Shown: positions 11,359 through 24,500, counted from the stretch's first letter. The stretch: DNA of 64,000 nt from Daphnia pulex (GCF_021134715.1 NC_060026.1:1488001-1552000), one strand, 5' to 3'. Numbers and translations are program-made. The notes: generated from the sequence alone by a model not told the origin.

Positions 11359-14300
11359 GAGAATCTCCCGGAAGTGAACGACGTCGGTGAAGAAAAGAAA
11401 CAAAAGAAAAAAGGAACGAGAGATATAACAAATTGAGTAAAATACCCGACCCGCTGCCGTTATTTTTTTCCTTTTTAATTGTTGAGTGTTTTGGTGTGTG
11501 TGTGAGTGTGTGGCCAGTAGTCGTTTCCCTTCCGTTCGTTCGGTCGTCTCACACGAAAAATCACCAGCGCGCACAAACAACCAAATAACCAGCCCCGAAA
11601 CGCACAAAAATTTCTCACATGTGGTGACACATGTGAGAAATTTTTGTGCGGGGCCGGCCCAAAGTATTTCAACTTTCTCCTTTTTAATTTTTTTTAAACC
11701 AAAAAATCAAGCACAACAACTGGGAGAAAAGAAGAGTGGGCAGTTTGTTGGGTCCCTCGGTCCTCTTTTTAATTATTTTCTCGACTCCTGAAATTTTGTT
11801 TCTCTTCTCCTTTTTGTTTCACAGTCAAAAATTGTGTTGGCCTCTCTCTCTCTTCGTTCGAGGCTTCCAACAACAAAAAACGTATACCAAATAAGAGCCT
11901 AACGGACCTCGTTTTCCTCTTTCGCTTTCTCCTCCTACTCGCCTCCACGCCCAATTTTCAGAAGAAAAAACAAAAAATTCTCTTTTTTTTTGATATAACA
12001 AAAAGATTAATTACTCGGAATCGTTCGTCTACCCCCCTCATATTTGAATTTACTCAGATGACGTCCCCGTACACACAAAACAGAAGAAATACTCTCGAGA
12101 GTGATATAATATTTAACAGAAAAACAAAAAGATGCGCACGTGTATTTGTTTCTTGACACACAAATTCTCCTAGTACCGAGTTGACTCGATTTTTCTTTTT
12201 TTTTTAAAGGGAGGAGAAATTTCATTTTTAGCACAAAACAAATTAGCAGAAAAATTGTATTTCTCACGCTCTTCCGGCTCAAACGACGATTTTTTTCAAT
12301 TATTTTAATTATCTTGTTTTGGTGTTTTGACGGCCAGTCGAGCGGCTCTCTCTCACCGAGTCCCCCTCCTCCTCTCTCACCTGTTTATTTCAAAATCGTT
12401 TTTTAAAAAAATGAGTAACACACACATACTCAAGGCAGCGCAAAAAAAACGAATACTCATCCTCCTCCGTTTGTTCCTCCTCTTTTAATTTTTGCGTGTG
12501 TCTATTTTTATTGAGTCCCCCCATTTTTTTTTAATCGATTATTTTTAATTTTGTCTCGTGTGTGTACCGCAGCTGGGTCTCACTTACTCCGTTTCCTCTT
12601 GCCGCTTTATATACTCATCACTCGGCCGATTCGAAAAAAAGTTTCCAAATTGGGAAATGATTTTTGGTCTCTTATTTTTAATTAAATTGGGGGTAAAGAA
12701 TTTTCTTTTTTTTTTTTTCGTCGCGACTTGGCAAATTGTTTATTGCAGTTTGGAATTTCTCGAACCGGATGGAATCTTTTTTTTTTCAATTTTAATTCAA
12801 TCAAAGATTTGAAAAATAATTTTTTTTTTTCGTGAAGTAAAAATGAAAAAAAAGTTTTGAATTGTAGACATAGTTTATAAATCAAAGTTCTCTCTCTCGA
12901 CTACGATAGGGAAATCAAAAAAAAAAAAAGGAAAACATTTGCAGAGGGGTTTATATAATTTCACTGAGTAATCGCTAGTCGGTATCCCCTCCTGTCTCTC
13001 TCTCTATTCTCTCTCTCTTGATTTCTTTATAATATTTCTTATAATATTTCATACTCATCTCCGAAGAAGAAAGGAAAAAACATCTTTTATCTCTCCCAGG
13101 TTCTTTTATTATTTTGATGTGTATGTGTATGTGTGTGCGTGTGGCTGTCTATCATATTAGAATCTCTTGAATTTTTATTTCAATCCTTCCCCGAGAATGA
13201 GATTTGCCTCGCTCCTCAAAAAGGCCAGTTCTTTTTTAGTTTTATTTCTATCCCCTGTCCGGATGCAGTCCTGAAAAAAACAAAAATCAACTTTTTTTTT
13301 GTGCAACATTTTTCAAAAGTTTTTTCAGGTAGCCTAAAAGAAAAACTAAATTTTTTTTCAAATTTCTTTTTTTGGTTTTATTTCCCCCCCCCATTTTTCA
13401 TTTTCGTGCTCTCTCATTCGTGTTCTTCTCTCCGACAAAAAAGTCTTCTAAATATGATACAAACTACCCGAATGTGTGAGTGTGTTTTTGTAGGTGTGTA
13501 TGATGAACTCTGTGTAACGTTTTCGATAAGAAGATGATTTAAAAGAAGAAAACAAAAAATGTACGAGATGAGAAAAAATCCAAAAAATCTTTTCTTATTT
13601 AATGTGCCAATTTCTTTTTTCTATAGGTACCACTAGCGTTATCGATCGTGTTGCGGAAATGTTTCATTATTTTTATTTTATTTTTCAGGAGCTGCTTTAA
13701 TTGGTGAATGTGGGAGAATCTAAGTTGAAATATTAAAAGAGGCTAAGCGAACAAGTTTTCGACGACTGCGAGAGAAATCCCTCGAGAGATTCCCTGTTTT
13801 ATCCGGAAGATGCTTTTCTACTCACGCAGTCGAAATAACGAGCTTTTCCGCACGCTGTACAAGAGGCCCCTTTTAAATAATGAAATAGAAAAAGAAGAGA
13901 GAGTTAACTGGATGTAGAGCATTTGTATTCGAGTCACCGGGGCAGAGCAGCAGCACAGGACGCACCACTCTGGAGAATATAACTCACTAAACCTGCCCTC
14001 CCCCAGTCCGTGATTTACTTTTCACGTTTCTTCTTTTTTTTCCCCTGGGATTAACAACTGTGTGCTGCACGTCTGCTGAAGTTTACTCGAGTCATTTATT
14101 TGCGACACGCCCGAAAAATGTGTCTGAAAGCGGGAGAAGGAAATCAATAGAGAACGGGGGCTGCTGCTGTTGACATTTTTTTTAAGGTATACACGTATTA
14201 AATTACCATTTAAATGCGAAGCCATTTTGTCTAAAAAAAAACAAATTTATTTTCTTTCCATTTTTTTCCAGGGAAAATACTTGAATCATTCGTGACAGTC

Positions 14301-16195
14301 AGTTGATTTGTTATGTTGAGCATGACGGAGCAGTCGAGTGTCGAGTTCCCTCATTTATTATTAAGCGACACATTTTCGTGAAAATTTCAAAACGACTCGT
14401 GAGTCATGTGTCTTTCGACTGCGGTCTGGAGAACTATTTTTTTCCAGGGATAAGCGATGAGACATGTATTCCCCTCGTTAGTAGACAGCTGGAATCGATT
14501 TCTAAATTTATCAAAACCGCTCCATCCCGCTGCCTTAAGTTATTCCAAGCAAACCCCCCCCCCCCCCCCAAAAAAAACTGGCCATCTGTAGACAAGTAAC
14601 CAGTGAGTATAGTACTAATAACTATAAATACTTGTTTGTTCTTTCCACCAACCGAAACGTTAAATTGCATTCATAAATTACGCTCACTTTACCTTGAAAG
14701 GCTTTTCGGCAGCCGGCGCTGTGAAACACACACAATTCCCCCTATCCTGGGCAAGCGATTTCCCAGGAGTGACGACATCAGGGTTCATCGAGTCGGAACA
14801 GAACAGCGTGAAAGCCCGAAAAACACTGGACAAAACTGGTTAGGACTTTCATCGTTCAAAGTGGTGGCCGTTGATCGAATCATCTGTCGTCAAGGTCCTT
14901 TTTTTTACAAATGAGAGTAGTAGTACATTTACGATACTAGTTCTATAGAAAGTAGAGATCGATTTATAATAAGGCAAACGACGATTGACTTGTCGTGTTC
15001 CAGGCAGGGCGACCTCCTCCGCATCTTACAAACTTATACGTCCATGTTTCCTTTTGTTTAAAAACAAATACTTCAACATCACACAGGCCATATTTTCCCG
15101 GGGAAATGTACATGTCGAGTCGATTAAGGCGTATCAAAAACATGTACGCACACTCGGGGAAAATTGTCTTTTAATACCCCACGTCACAGCCTATCGATCA
15201 TAAAAGGCCTTTTTCCCATCCGGCGCGGAGTTTATAACATGACGTACGGTACGTAATAGTTAAATTATTTTCGAGTGTTTTTTTCACAGATCATTCGGGG
15301 GTCGATAAAGGGAATCAAGTCAAGAATGGCGTGTTTGACGCAAGTTTAAGTCGGTTAAAAAAAAGAAAAAAGGCTCAAGTTTTTTAAGCGGCCAGAAAAG
15401 GCGTTGCGGCTGATGGCGGCCATCGTCGCCATTTTGATCTAAAAAGTAACAACACATTCCCGATTGAAACTTTAGAGTTTCTCCCATTTTTTTTTCTTTT
15501 TCGTTCTATGGGCGCCAGTCATTCGAAACTGCAATTAAGGCCAAGGAAAAGAAAAATTGGCATCCTGAATTATCCGGCCAAGTCAATCAAAATAGACGGC
15601 ACGAAACCAATAAGTTTGGATCGGCCGGATGTTGACAAATGAACGACCTTTGATTATGGATGGCGTAATCCGGTGGGTTTTATAGGCAAACCCGTCGACA
15701 CGCAAATCATTTGATTCATCGACGAATAATAAAAAAGAAGTTACATAAGAAATATGTACGTACGCCTATAATCATTACCGCCATTTTGTTATTACCTGAT
15801 GTGCCTAGGGTTTAAAAAAAAGTAAAAACAAAAACGGGAGCTATAGCAGCCGTTGTCAGGGGTTAGTTGTTTACGACTGTGCTGGTGTACAACGGGTCAA
15901 AACTCTCGGCGCTGCGAAGGGGGGTGCTGGGCGGGGGTCTGGGGTGGGGTGGGGTTTTTAATGTTGAATCGATTGTGACGATGCCAGTAGTGCTCGTCCT
16001 ATTACACTGTGCTGCTGTGGTTCCCAACTTCTCGCATCCAGATATTAACTCTAAGCTAAAAAAATAGTCGACTTATTCTATTTTGAGTGTGTCCCGCGTT
16101 CATTACATTTCCGTCTGGCGTTTCTAATCACGCCCCCCACCCCAACCCCACCTCACCTTTTCTGATTGTTCGGGGTGGGACAGACGCGGGAGAAA
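11359..16195. other. Rbfox 3' UTR and intergenic region
   Basis: No convincing coding exon. The first part is probably Rbfox 3' UTR: AT-rich, with poly-T runs and CT/GT repeats (for example 12990-13020) and the hairpin described separately. From about 14.0 kb the base composition becomes more even. A 16-base C run lies at 14554-14569. GC-richer sequence near 15400-15430 and 15900-15950 could hold promoter or 5' UTR sequence for the gene at 16196. The short open frames here have no recognisable protein features. Confidence 0.5.
11601..11650 (+). repeat. Perfect 23-bp stem hairpin with GTGA tetraloop
   Basis: Arms 11601-11623 and 11628-11650 are exact reverse complements, leaving a loop of GTGA at 11624-11627, which in RNA is a GNRA-type tetraloop. 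It lies about 240 bases after the Rbfox stop codon, in the presumed 3' UTR. The loop is too short for a typical microRNA precursor. Possible roles are an RNA-stability or protein-binding element, or an inverted-repeat remnant. Confidence 0.85.
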
Positions 16196-18290
16196 ATGGA
16201 GGTGACAGGAGCTGCAGGAGGAGCGACAACCCAAGACGACTGCTGCGCCGACGACATACCCCAGCAGATGTACGTCCAGGTGGAGCAACGTCCACCTGTC
16301 CCGGTGTCGACCAGGGGCGACGATTCACCCACCGGCGCTGCCGCTCCCTCAACCGGCCGCTATGTGGTCACAGTGAAGCTGGAATGCCCCGACTCTCAGG
16401 TCATCACTCAAGCCTGGACGCTGGCCACGTCCGCTGGCTCGCTCAAGGAGCGTCTCTCCCGCATGGTCGAACTGCCCGTCGGCACTCTGCACCTCATTCA
16501 CGGCGGTAAGGCCGTCCAGGATCACGTCACGTTGGGCGAGCTGGGCGGTCGAGTCAACGAAACCATTTCTCTGTCGCTGCGCTCCGTCGATCCTGTGGCT
16601 TTTCCCATCCGCATCAAGTCCTCCCTTCCGCCGGAAGATCTCATGCCGCTGCCGGACGTCATCACCGTCCGCATTCACACCAGTGAGTAGTTCATCATCT
16701 CCATTTTTTTAAATTTTAATTCAATTAAATTAAAGGCAATTTTTGTTGGGACAGAAAACGCTCCGGATCGTGACCTGGTGGTGGAAATTGAAAATCAAAG
16801 TGTCTGCCAGCCGTTTCTCGGCGGATGGCGGCGGAAGAACAACGGCGTCTGCTACTATCACGCCGAGACTCAAACGGATTACACGGTCGGCCCGGACGAT
16901 CGCCTCCGCATCTTGACACCAGGTATAATAGATATTCGAAAATTTCAATCGATTCCGGCGCCCTTCGATGATGGGATAATATGTGTTTGATCCATGGCCG
17001 GAAGTCAAACGGGTCGCTAGCCGATATACTATTATATAGTCTCTCATCAATTCAGACGGGCCAATCGGTGGCTAGCATGACGTGTATTTGTCCGTCTGCC
17101 GCCACATTTCAACTGAACTTGTGAAACGAAACTTTGTTTGGCTGGAATCAACTTTGATCTGGCCCAGTTTTGTTGTTATTTATTTTATTTTATTTCATTT
17201 TTTCGCCAGTTTTATCATTTTTATTTTTATTTTGAAAAATAAAAATTTTGGCTATTTTTGTACTTTTGATATAGGTCCCAGGAGCAAGGACTGCCAGGTG
17301 GCCACAATCCGCGACAATCACACGCAGAGCTCATCCAGCGTTTCGTGCCAAGTGCGCGGCTTCGACTGGAACTTGTCGTCACGAGACGACAGTCTCAACG
17401 CGACCGGACGATTCGTGGCCCCCCTGGACGACGTCGACAAATCTGTGAGTAAATCGAACCGGAACCGGAAGCCCCGGAATGTAGATCAAAACCGGAATCA
17501 TAGGGTATGACACCGTTTAACTATTGAATATGGATTTTTAAAGCGTAGGGTCAAGCGTTGCGATCCTGGGGAGAATCCTTACACTCCTCGACCTTGTTCC
17601 GTGACCAGTTCGCTGGCCGAATCGATCGACAACAATAATCCGGCCATCGAGCCGGTGGAGGCTCTCATCATCCGTTTTGGCGACGTCACAATCGAGAAGA
17701 ACCGCATCAACGAGGTCGACAACCAACTTGACAACCACCGAATCATTTTCCACGAAATCGAAATCCTCAACTCGACCAAATCGTCGGCCGTCAAGGATCG
17801 AATTCTACGGCGTCTGTTGCACAGGGTATTACAACCCCCCATTTTGTAAAAAAAAAAATTCTAATTTAATCAACTTAAATTAATTCAATTAGATATCGCA
17901 ACCGAAAGTGTGGAGGTCGTCAACAGGTGCCATCGTCGAGGTGGACACGGTCGAAATTGAATATCTACGTGAAATGCGGCTCATGTACGAGGCCGTTTGC
18001 AATTCGACCTTGACCGAGGAACGCGTGCGAGCATTGCACCTTTTGAAACGAACGGCAAGTTATTATTTTTGCGAATTGTTGAAATTAATTTTAAATTTTC
18101 GTTTTGATCGGTGCAGCTTTGGAAGAAGAGCGGACCGTTAGTCAAGGAACTCCTCCAGTTGGCCGATCGTGAGCTGGACCTGCTGGCCAGAGGCCTCATG
18201 TCTTCAGCGTTGAGCGGACTCCAATCACGACTCCGGGCTCTTTTGCGCCATTTCATCACCGAGCAACTGCCCCAGCCCCCGTGTGTTTAA
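16196..18290 (+). CDS. IQUB: IQUB-like ciliary protein (ubiquitin-like domain, conserved C-terminal region)
   Basis: Homologue of IQ and ubiquitin-like domain-containing protein, a component linked to radial spoke 1 of motile cilia. Exons read: 16196-16682, 16755-16922, 17275-17444, 17544-17825, 17893-18054, 18117-18290. Residues of about 55-135 form the ubiquitin-like fold (YVVTVKLECPDS through LHLIHGGKAVQDHVTLGEL). The next exon carries PFLGGWRRKNNGVCYYHAE plus TQTD, a family signature. The C-terminal exons (PKVWRSSTGAIVEVDT, LADRELDLLARGL) match the conserved IQUB tail. No IQ motif is visible, and at about 490 residues the protein is shorter than vertebrate IQUB (about 790). The acceptor at 17543 was chosen over 17548 because only it keeps the frame; the donor at 17445 is the likeliest of several. 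The last intron uses a GC donor (18055). Confidence 0.8.
18055..18116 (+). other. GC-AG intron in the IQUB-like gene
   Basis: The exon ends in ACG and is followed by GCAAGT; the intron ends in GTGCAG at 18116. Both sides join in phase 0 and give a continuous conserved family sequence (LLKRT then LWKKSG). Apart from the C at position 2, the donor matches the consensus well, as usual for GC donors. Confidence 0.7.
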
Positions 18291-19422
18291 TACCTGAAGG
18301 AAGAATTTTAACTTTAATAATAATTATCTCGGCTGTCCATAGTCAATAAGATCATTCCATTCGTTTTGCGTGAAATCCTTTTTAAAAACAAATCGTGTCA
18401 CACTCGTTTCGACTAGCAAAAATTGACCTGTTTGAATAGCTCACCTGTAATATGCTGGCGGGAACAAATAAAACTGAAATCAACTCAAAAAAATTTCAAA
18501 CGTGAAAGAATCCGAGGAAAAATGAACGATGATTCGTCATCCGTGTCCATTTGTCTTCGGGGAAAAACTGATGTCGGAATGCCCCCCTGTGGGTGCGTTC
18601 GCCAGCACAATCAATAATGCTGACGCCTTTTTCATCGAAGCGTTCACGCTTGACGTCATGTTTTCTTTTGTTAAATCCCTTTTGGCAGAATATGTAACTC
18701 GTTAACATTTTTTCTCTTTTCTCTTTTTTTCTAGGTTTCCGCCCCTTTGGAATTCTACGACCCTGGTAGTTATAATCCCCTCGCCGGATTTTCACGCGTT
18801 CTTTATTGAACAATCACGCCGACGAGTTGGCTGTGCAGTGCCATAACATTTTCACATTCTCGCCACGTATTGCCCATCAACATTTCCTACCCAGGGGGGG
18901 CGTGTGTGGACAATAAAGGCTAGAAATGTCTTGTTGCAAAGTTGCCAACTACCTTTTCAGTGTTACACACACACACCATCACCCAGTTCCAGAATATACA
19001 TATAACACTGGAATAAGGTTTTTTAAACAGCTCGCCAGGAATCTGGATGATGGGGGTGGCAAACTGACCGCGGGAGTCTTTTTTAACTCAAAGTTTTGAC
19101 ACGCGATCAAACGAAATCGTATAAAACTTGTATAGACGATTCGAATTTTACCGCACTTTTTTTTAGAAAAGTTAAGGTTAAGTATACAACTCAAATCTGA
19201 AATGTTATAAAGTACACAAAAAGATAGTCGCATTAAGATAAAAAAATTCTAACCGGACATTGAACAGACGCCACACAATCTCGAATGGTGTTGTTGCCTA
19301 GCAACTGCGCATGCGATCACACACATGGACTCTACAGTTCTCCATCGATTCGCGTCTCCTTTAGGCGTCAACAATTCCAACGTGTCAGTTTGACAATTTT
19401 CACTCCGGAGTGCCAAAAAATC
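18291..19422. other. Intergenic region between IQUB-like gene and carbonyl reductase
   Basis: No gene seen. Possible poly(A) signals AATAAA lie at 18467-18472 and 18912-18917 for the upstream gene. The 140 bases before 19423 are open in the reading frame but contain no better start; they are probably 5' UTR of the reductase. Confidence 0.5.
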
Positions 19423-20601
19423 ATGTCATCCGCCGGAACTCGAGTGGCCGTGGTAAGTTTTACGTGAAAATAACAAATAGTACAGAACGAATTTAATTTA
19501 TGATGCTGTTTAAATAGGTCACTGGGTCCAACAAAGGAATCGGCTACGCGGCCGTGATGGAATTGTGTGCCAAATTCGACGGGACCGTTTATTTGACGTC
19601 GCGGGACGAAGGCCGCGGCCGGAAGGCGATGGAAGAGCTTGAAAAACTCGGATTGCATCCGTCCTACCACCAATTGGACATTGACGACGAGTCGAGCGTT
19701 TTGAAATTGCGCGATTTTCTGGTCGACACCCACGGCGGGTTGGACGTGCTGGTGAATAACGCGGCCATCATTTTCCCGATGATGACGCCCAAAGAGGAAT
19801 TTGTCGAATCGATTCGCAAGACTATCGATACCAATTTCTACCACACGATGAGAGCCTGCAAGATCCTCTTTCCCATTCTACGACCTCACGCAAGGGTCGT
19901 TCATTTAACCAGCGACGATGGCCATTTGTTGAAAATATCCGGCCGGGAACCGGAAGCTGTCGCCTTGAGGCAGAGATTCTGCGCTCCGGATTTGACAGAG
20001 CCAGAGCTCTGCCAATTGATGGAAGAATTTATCGAGTGGGTGTATATTTTTTTTTAAATTATTAATTGGCAATTAATTTAATTATTTGTTGATTTATAGG
20101 GCTGCTAAGAATGGAGATTATTATGAACGCGGATGGCCAGATAGCGTCAAAGAGAGGGAAGATACATGGCCCAACGAAGGCTACATCGTGAGTAACACGT
20201 GAAATGTAATTTACTATTTGACAGTTAATTTTAATTCATTTTATGAATTCCAAGGTTTCAAAAGTTGGAATAAGCGCTTTAACTCGCATTCATCAACGTC
20301 AATTCGATCAGGACCCGCGGGAAGATTTAACTGTCAATTGCGTCCACCCTGGTTACGTTGTCACAGATGCCACTTACCAGAAAGGAGAGAAAACTATCCA
20401 AGAAGGTCAAGAATGGGTGCACTTAATTTGAGAATAATTATTTTTTAAAAGTCAAATTGTTGAACAGGTGCTGAGGCGGCTTGTTGGTTGGCTATGCAAC
20501 CGCCATCTTCATCGGCCAATAATGTCCCGAAAGGTGCGTACGTTTGGCACGACAAGCAACTCGTCGACTGGGTCAATGGACCCCTTCCATCGATTTATTA
20601 A
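19423..20601 (+). CDS. Carbonyl reductase [NADPH], SDR family
   Basis: Short-chain dehydrogenase/reductase of the CBR1/CBR3 group, a cytosolic enzyme reducing carbonyl compounds with NADPH. Exons read: 19423-19452, 19518-20035, 20100-20187, 20255-20405, 20468-20601, all in phase. The cofactor-binding glycine motif TGSNKGIG sits near residue 13, NNAAI marks the central strand, VHLTSDDG carries the candidate active-site Ser, and the catalytic Tyr and Lys are in GYIVSK, with the Y and VSK split by the intron after 20187. The start MSSAGTRVAVV matches the usual CBR N-terminus. The product is about 306 residues against 277 for human CBR1; the extra length lies mainly around the substrate loop before GYIVSK. 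A poly(A) signal AATAAA is at 20781-20786. The physiological substrate cannot be told from sequence. Confidence 0.9.
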
Positions 20602-21549
20602 TTACATTTTGAATATCCTTCACGGCTATAATACGATTTTCGGTGTTAAAATTCGCACACATCCGAGTTGGAATTTTCAAAATAATTTTGATTTGTATTT
20701 TGCTTGATATACGTAACTAACTTTTCCATCCTAAGTGGACTTCATATTTTAAATCCGGTTCGATTTGATTCCTTAAATTTAATAAAATTATCCGTGTTGT
20801 AATGAAATTGAAATCAATCTAATTGGAAATACAATGCAAATCACACGGAGAAAGTACTTCAGCAAAATAGGAATACGGGCCAATCTTGAATTTCGGAAAC
20901 ATACAAGTGATAAGTTGTCCAGCTTGTCGCCTTGTCGTTGTCTCATTTGTCATTTGTCTCTTCTGTCAAAAGGTAAGCTCTGAACCCTTTCTTTTTCTAA
21001 ATGGTTTGCCAATTATTGTAGACTAAAAGGATCGAGTAGAATCAAGAACGTCGTTCGAATACGTCTAGAGCAAATTGAATGTCAGTGGTCGAGCTATGGA
21101 AATTCTGGGGAAATTTGGCCAAACGTCGTAACATTTGGCACGTCAAATAATTTCCAAATAGATTAGGATTATTGGTTTGGAGAGAAACTATCGACATAAG
21201 GCTTTCCTTCTTGGTTATTGATCGCAATTGCGGTTTCATTCTTAATTATGGGTTTAGGCTCGTGAGATCCTATGGCTTCATTCATGTTTGAAAGTGCATT
21301 CCTCATGTCAGGGATTTGAAAAATTCCTATGGTTTGAAGTTGATCACATACCATGTGGTTCCTTCTAATTACTATTCAGGTTTCGTGTATCATCTGAAAA
21401 CAGGATATGTTTTTACGTGCATCAAATTGAATTACAGTAATTACAGATATGAAGCATCAGGCACCTGACGTTTTCAAAACACCAATCGACGACCATACAT
21501 TAGATTCCAAAAGACAAGCTCATTGGGAATTGCCAATCCGTTAACCCAA
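20602..21549. other. Convergent intergenic region between carbonyl reductase and timeless
   Basis: Holds the reductase 3' UTR with AATAAA at 20781 and the presumed 3' end of timeless on the other strand. No other gene is supported; short open frames here show no recognisable domain. Confidence 0.5.
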
Positions 21550-24500
21550 TCAACCGCATTTTTCCGTTTCCTCTTCGCCATCTGTCGATTCGCATTTGTG
21601 AACTTGTAGCGAGCTGCTTGTACTGATACTGCCAACGATTTCAAGAAAATAAGAGTTAGGAATAAAGTAGGAGTTACCAACTAACAAGTAATTGAATTGA
21701 TTACATACCTGTCGAAAGGATGAAAATCGCTGATGCTGATAGGACTAATAGTAATCTTTTCTGAAAGTAACCGAGACTCAAAGGATTGTTTTACATAGGG
21801 CTGATAGGGATCTGCTGACAAGGGCTTCATTTGGACCGAATTGTACGAATAACAAGTATCACAGAAAGGGAATTCACTGCGGGTTGAATAACGAAAAGAA
21901 AACGTATCGTCTCCGAGTTCATTGATAGGTGAATAGGGGAAGTCTAATTCGATTTTATTGACTCGAGTCAAATCGAACTCGATCCTCTTCCGGTCGATGG
22001 GTCCGAAAAGGAGGGCGACACTGTACAAAGTGTCCGGGGACCATTCACGCGGGATACGAGGGTACAGGACAGGCTGAGGGGATGGAGGAATGAGACCAAT
22101 ACGAAATAGGAGATTGAGGAAGAGTTCTGAACGCAGGGCGGATGCTTCCACCTCCGTCCAGGGAACCAAAGGGCAGGACAAATTCATTTGAAAACTCAGG
22201 GAAGTGATGGGGTGGCGGAATTCTTGGCCGGAGTAGATCCCCAATCGAACAGCACAGGCCGATAACAATGAAGATTGAATCCAGTCCAGTTGTTTCTGAA
22301 ATCCTACAGGAATAAAAAATTCCAATTATTTGAGTAAAAATTTTGAAAATGAATTGAAACCCACCGGAATCCTCGAGTTGAATCAAAAGTGATTTAATGT
22401 TGGTGTCAGATACTTCGTACGACAATCGATTTGTTTCAGTCGATTCTTCTATTGTTTTCTCATCCGAATATTTTAGTGGGAGGGTCTCTGTCAAATGGGA
22501 AACGGAAACTTTGATCTCTAGCGGTTCATTTGGGTTGCTGCGCAATGTCTCTTTGATTGAGCTTTTCTGAATTTCTCGCATTGATTTTTGAATGATCAAT
22601 TCAATCAAATCATTCCAGTCGTCACACATCTGCAAATAAATTAGACAAATTTGAATAATTCCAGATGCTATAGTTGTTCATTGTAACGTACATTGAATTC
22701 CTCTTTCCAGATTTTGCTGAACGGGCGAAGAATGACGGGCCGGCACAAAAGGTCGGCCCGGCCCAAATCGCCGGCGATGTGATGCAAAATCGTCAAAATG
22801 CAATCGTTGACGAACGGGCCGTTGGTCTTGAAATCCTCGAGGACCGTGCCGTATCGATCGACTATCATTTCCGAACAGAATTGAGTCAAGTGTTGGCTGA
22901 TATTAAAACTCCCGCGTGATGATTGCCCAGTGGACCGTTCGAGCGTCAGCAATAAGATGTGATTGGTCGCGATGACATCGAGTAGATAGCGCCTGCTTTG
23001 AACGACCGGATCGAATTGACGGAGTTGGAGCAAAAAGAGTTGACGGAGGTCCCGAATGGCTGGCACGTAACCACTCAGTCGATTAATTAAATCTTCGCTG
23101 CCTGTGAGGAGGCCTGGCTCATTTCTATTCGACCCCGAAGCAAGACGGAAATAGCTTTCTAACGTTTGCACATACTCACGAATGGCCGTCACGCTCAGAT
23201 GTAGACGCCTTACGCACGGCTTCAAATCAACTGTCGGTTGGAACGTGCAAATTTCTAGTTCTTCCGTCTGGTGAACAGCTTCCCACGTCAGATAGCACAA
23301 GAGATCAATAGTTAAGACGTCTTTCAAGTGTTCCACACTCAATTCTAATTGAGCAGCGATGGGCAAAAAGTAGCAGATGAGCCAGAAAAAATGAGATTTG
23401 TCCCAGAGCAGGTAAGTTTCACCTTGTTTGAGTAACTGTTGATGTAGTTGCTTCACCAGTGTGTTGTAGCCTATCAGAATTAAAATATTTGAATTTAAAT
23501 TAAAGAAAATGGAAATCAAGTCATTACCGTTGAGCAGGAAATCGACAGTAAATTCTTTCACTAGCTGAGCAATATCTTTTTCTGTTGGTTGATATTGAAA
23601 TAATTTAAAGCTTTGATTCATTTCCACGTTGCATTCAATTAACTTCTTCCGGCTCTGCTCTTTTTCCGGAATTTCCTTAATTTTTGTGTCACCTTTTATA
23701 TTCCTTTGTAATAGATAATTCATTTCTCATTATTAATACTTCACCTCACAATTTATTCATCATTTTCAGACCTTTTAATTCCGCTATCGGCGCTGGATTG
23801 AACTAAAACAGGAGGCAACAAGCTTGAACCACTTTCCAATGATTCGTCCGTGGGCGGTACATGATTGGCTGGATGCTCGGTTGCAATCTCGACATGAAAG
23901 GTTCTATTACTCCAGCCCTTTTGAGAGTTGTCACGACAACGACGTTTAAACGATTTCTTTTTATGACCGTCGTGCTCCTTTAGGGTGAGATTGTTGCATT
24001 TTAGAATTCCGGAATCCTCAGAGTGAAAACCACTGGATGTACTTTGTTCGCTAGACGAGTGTCGTGATTTATCTATAAAAAAGAAATCGTGAAACTACAG
24101 AATTTCAACATTTAACTGAGCACTGCTCCCGTCCGCACCTGTTTGGCTGTTGTTTCTTTCACCGGATGAGAGCGATTGGCCGACTGTTCCCGTTTCTTGC
24201 TGGTCCATTTCTCCTGAAAATGTGATTATTGGCGTCGCATTCGGCGGGGTGAAACTGTCCGAGTGAAAGACGCTGCTGGATATACTTTCTTGACTGGATC
24301 GACGTGATTGATCTGAGGTAAAAATTGATTTGATTTGGATTTCCATTTTGATTGTTCCCGAGATTTTGTTTACTGAATTGACTTTGGCCATCATCTTCTG
24401 AGGACTCGGACGAATGGATGTCGTCTCTCAACATGTTCTGGATAGTTTCAACGGGTCTATCTTTATAGAAAAGCGAAATCAGCTGCACGATCGTCACTGA

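Noticed and set aside
11601-11650. MicroRNA precursor
   Set aside because: A four-base loop and a perfect 23-bp stem do not suit Drosha/Dicer-1 processing of a canonical pre-miRNA.
14554-14569. C16 run as a G-quadruplex or i-motif
   Set aside because: Only one uninterrupted run is present; it is more likely a mononucleotide repeat, possibly with length error.
21474-21680. Basic open frame (RKRKNAVDWVNG) after the last timeless exon
   Set aside because: Joining it would need a different phase from exon 22303-21709; the in-phase reading gives a short acidic tail and a stop at 21550.
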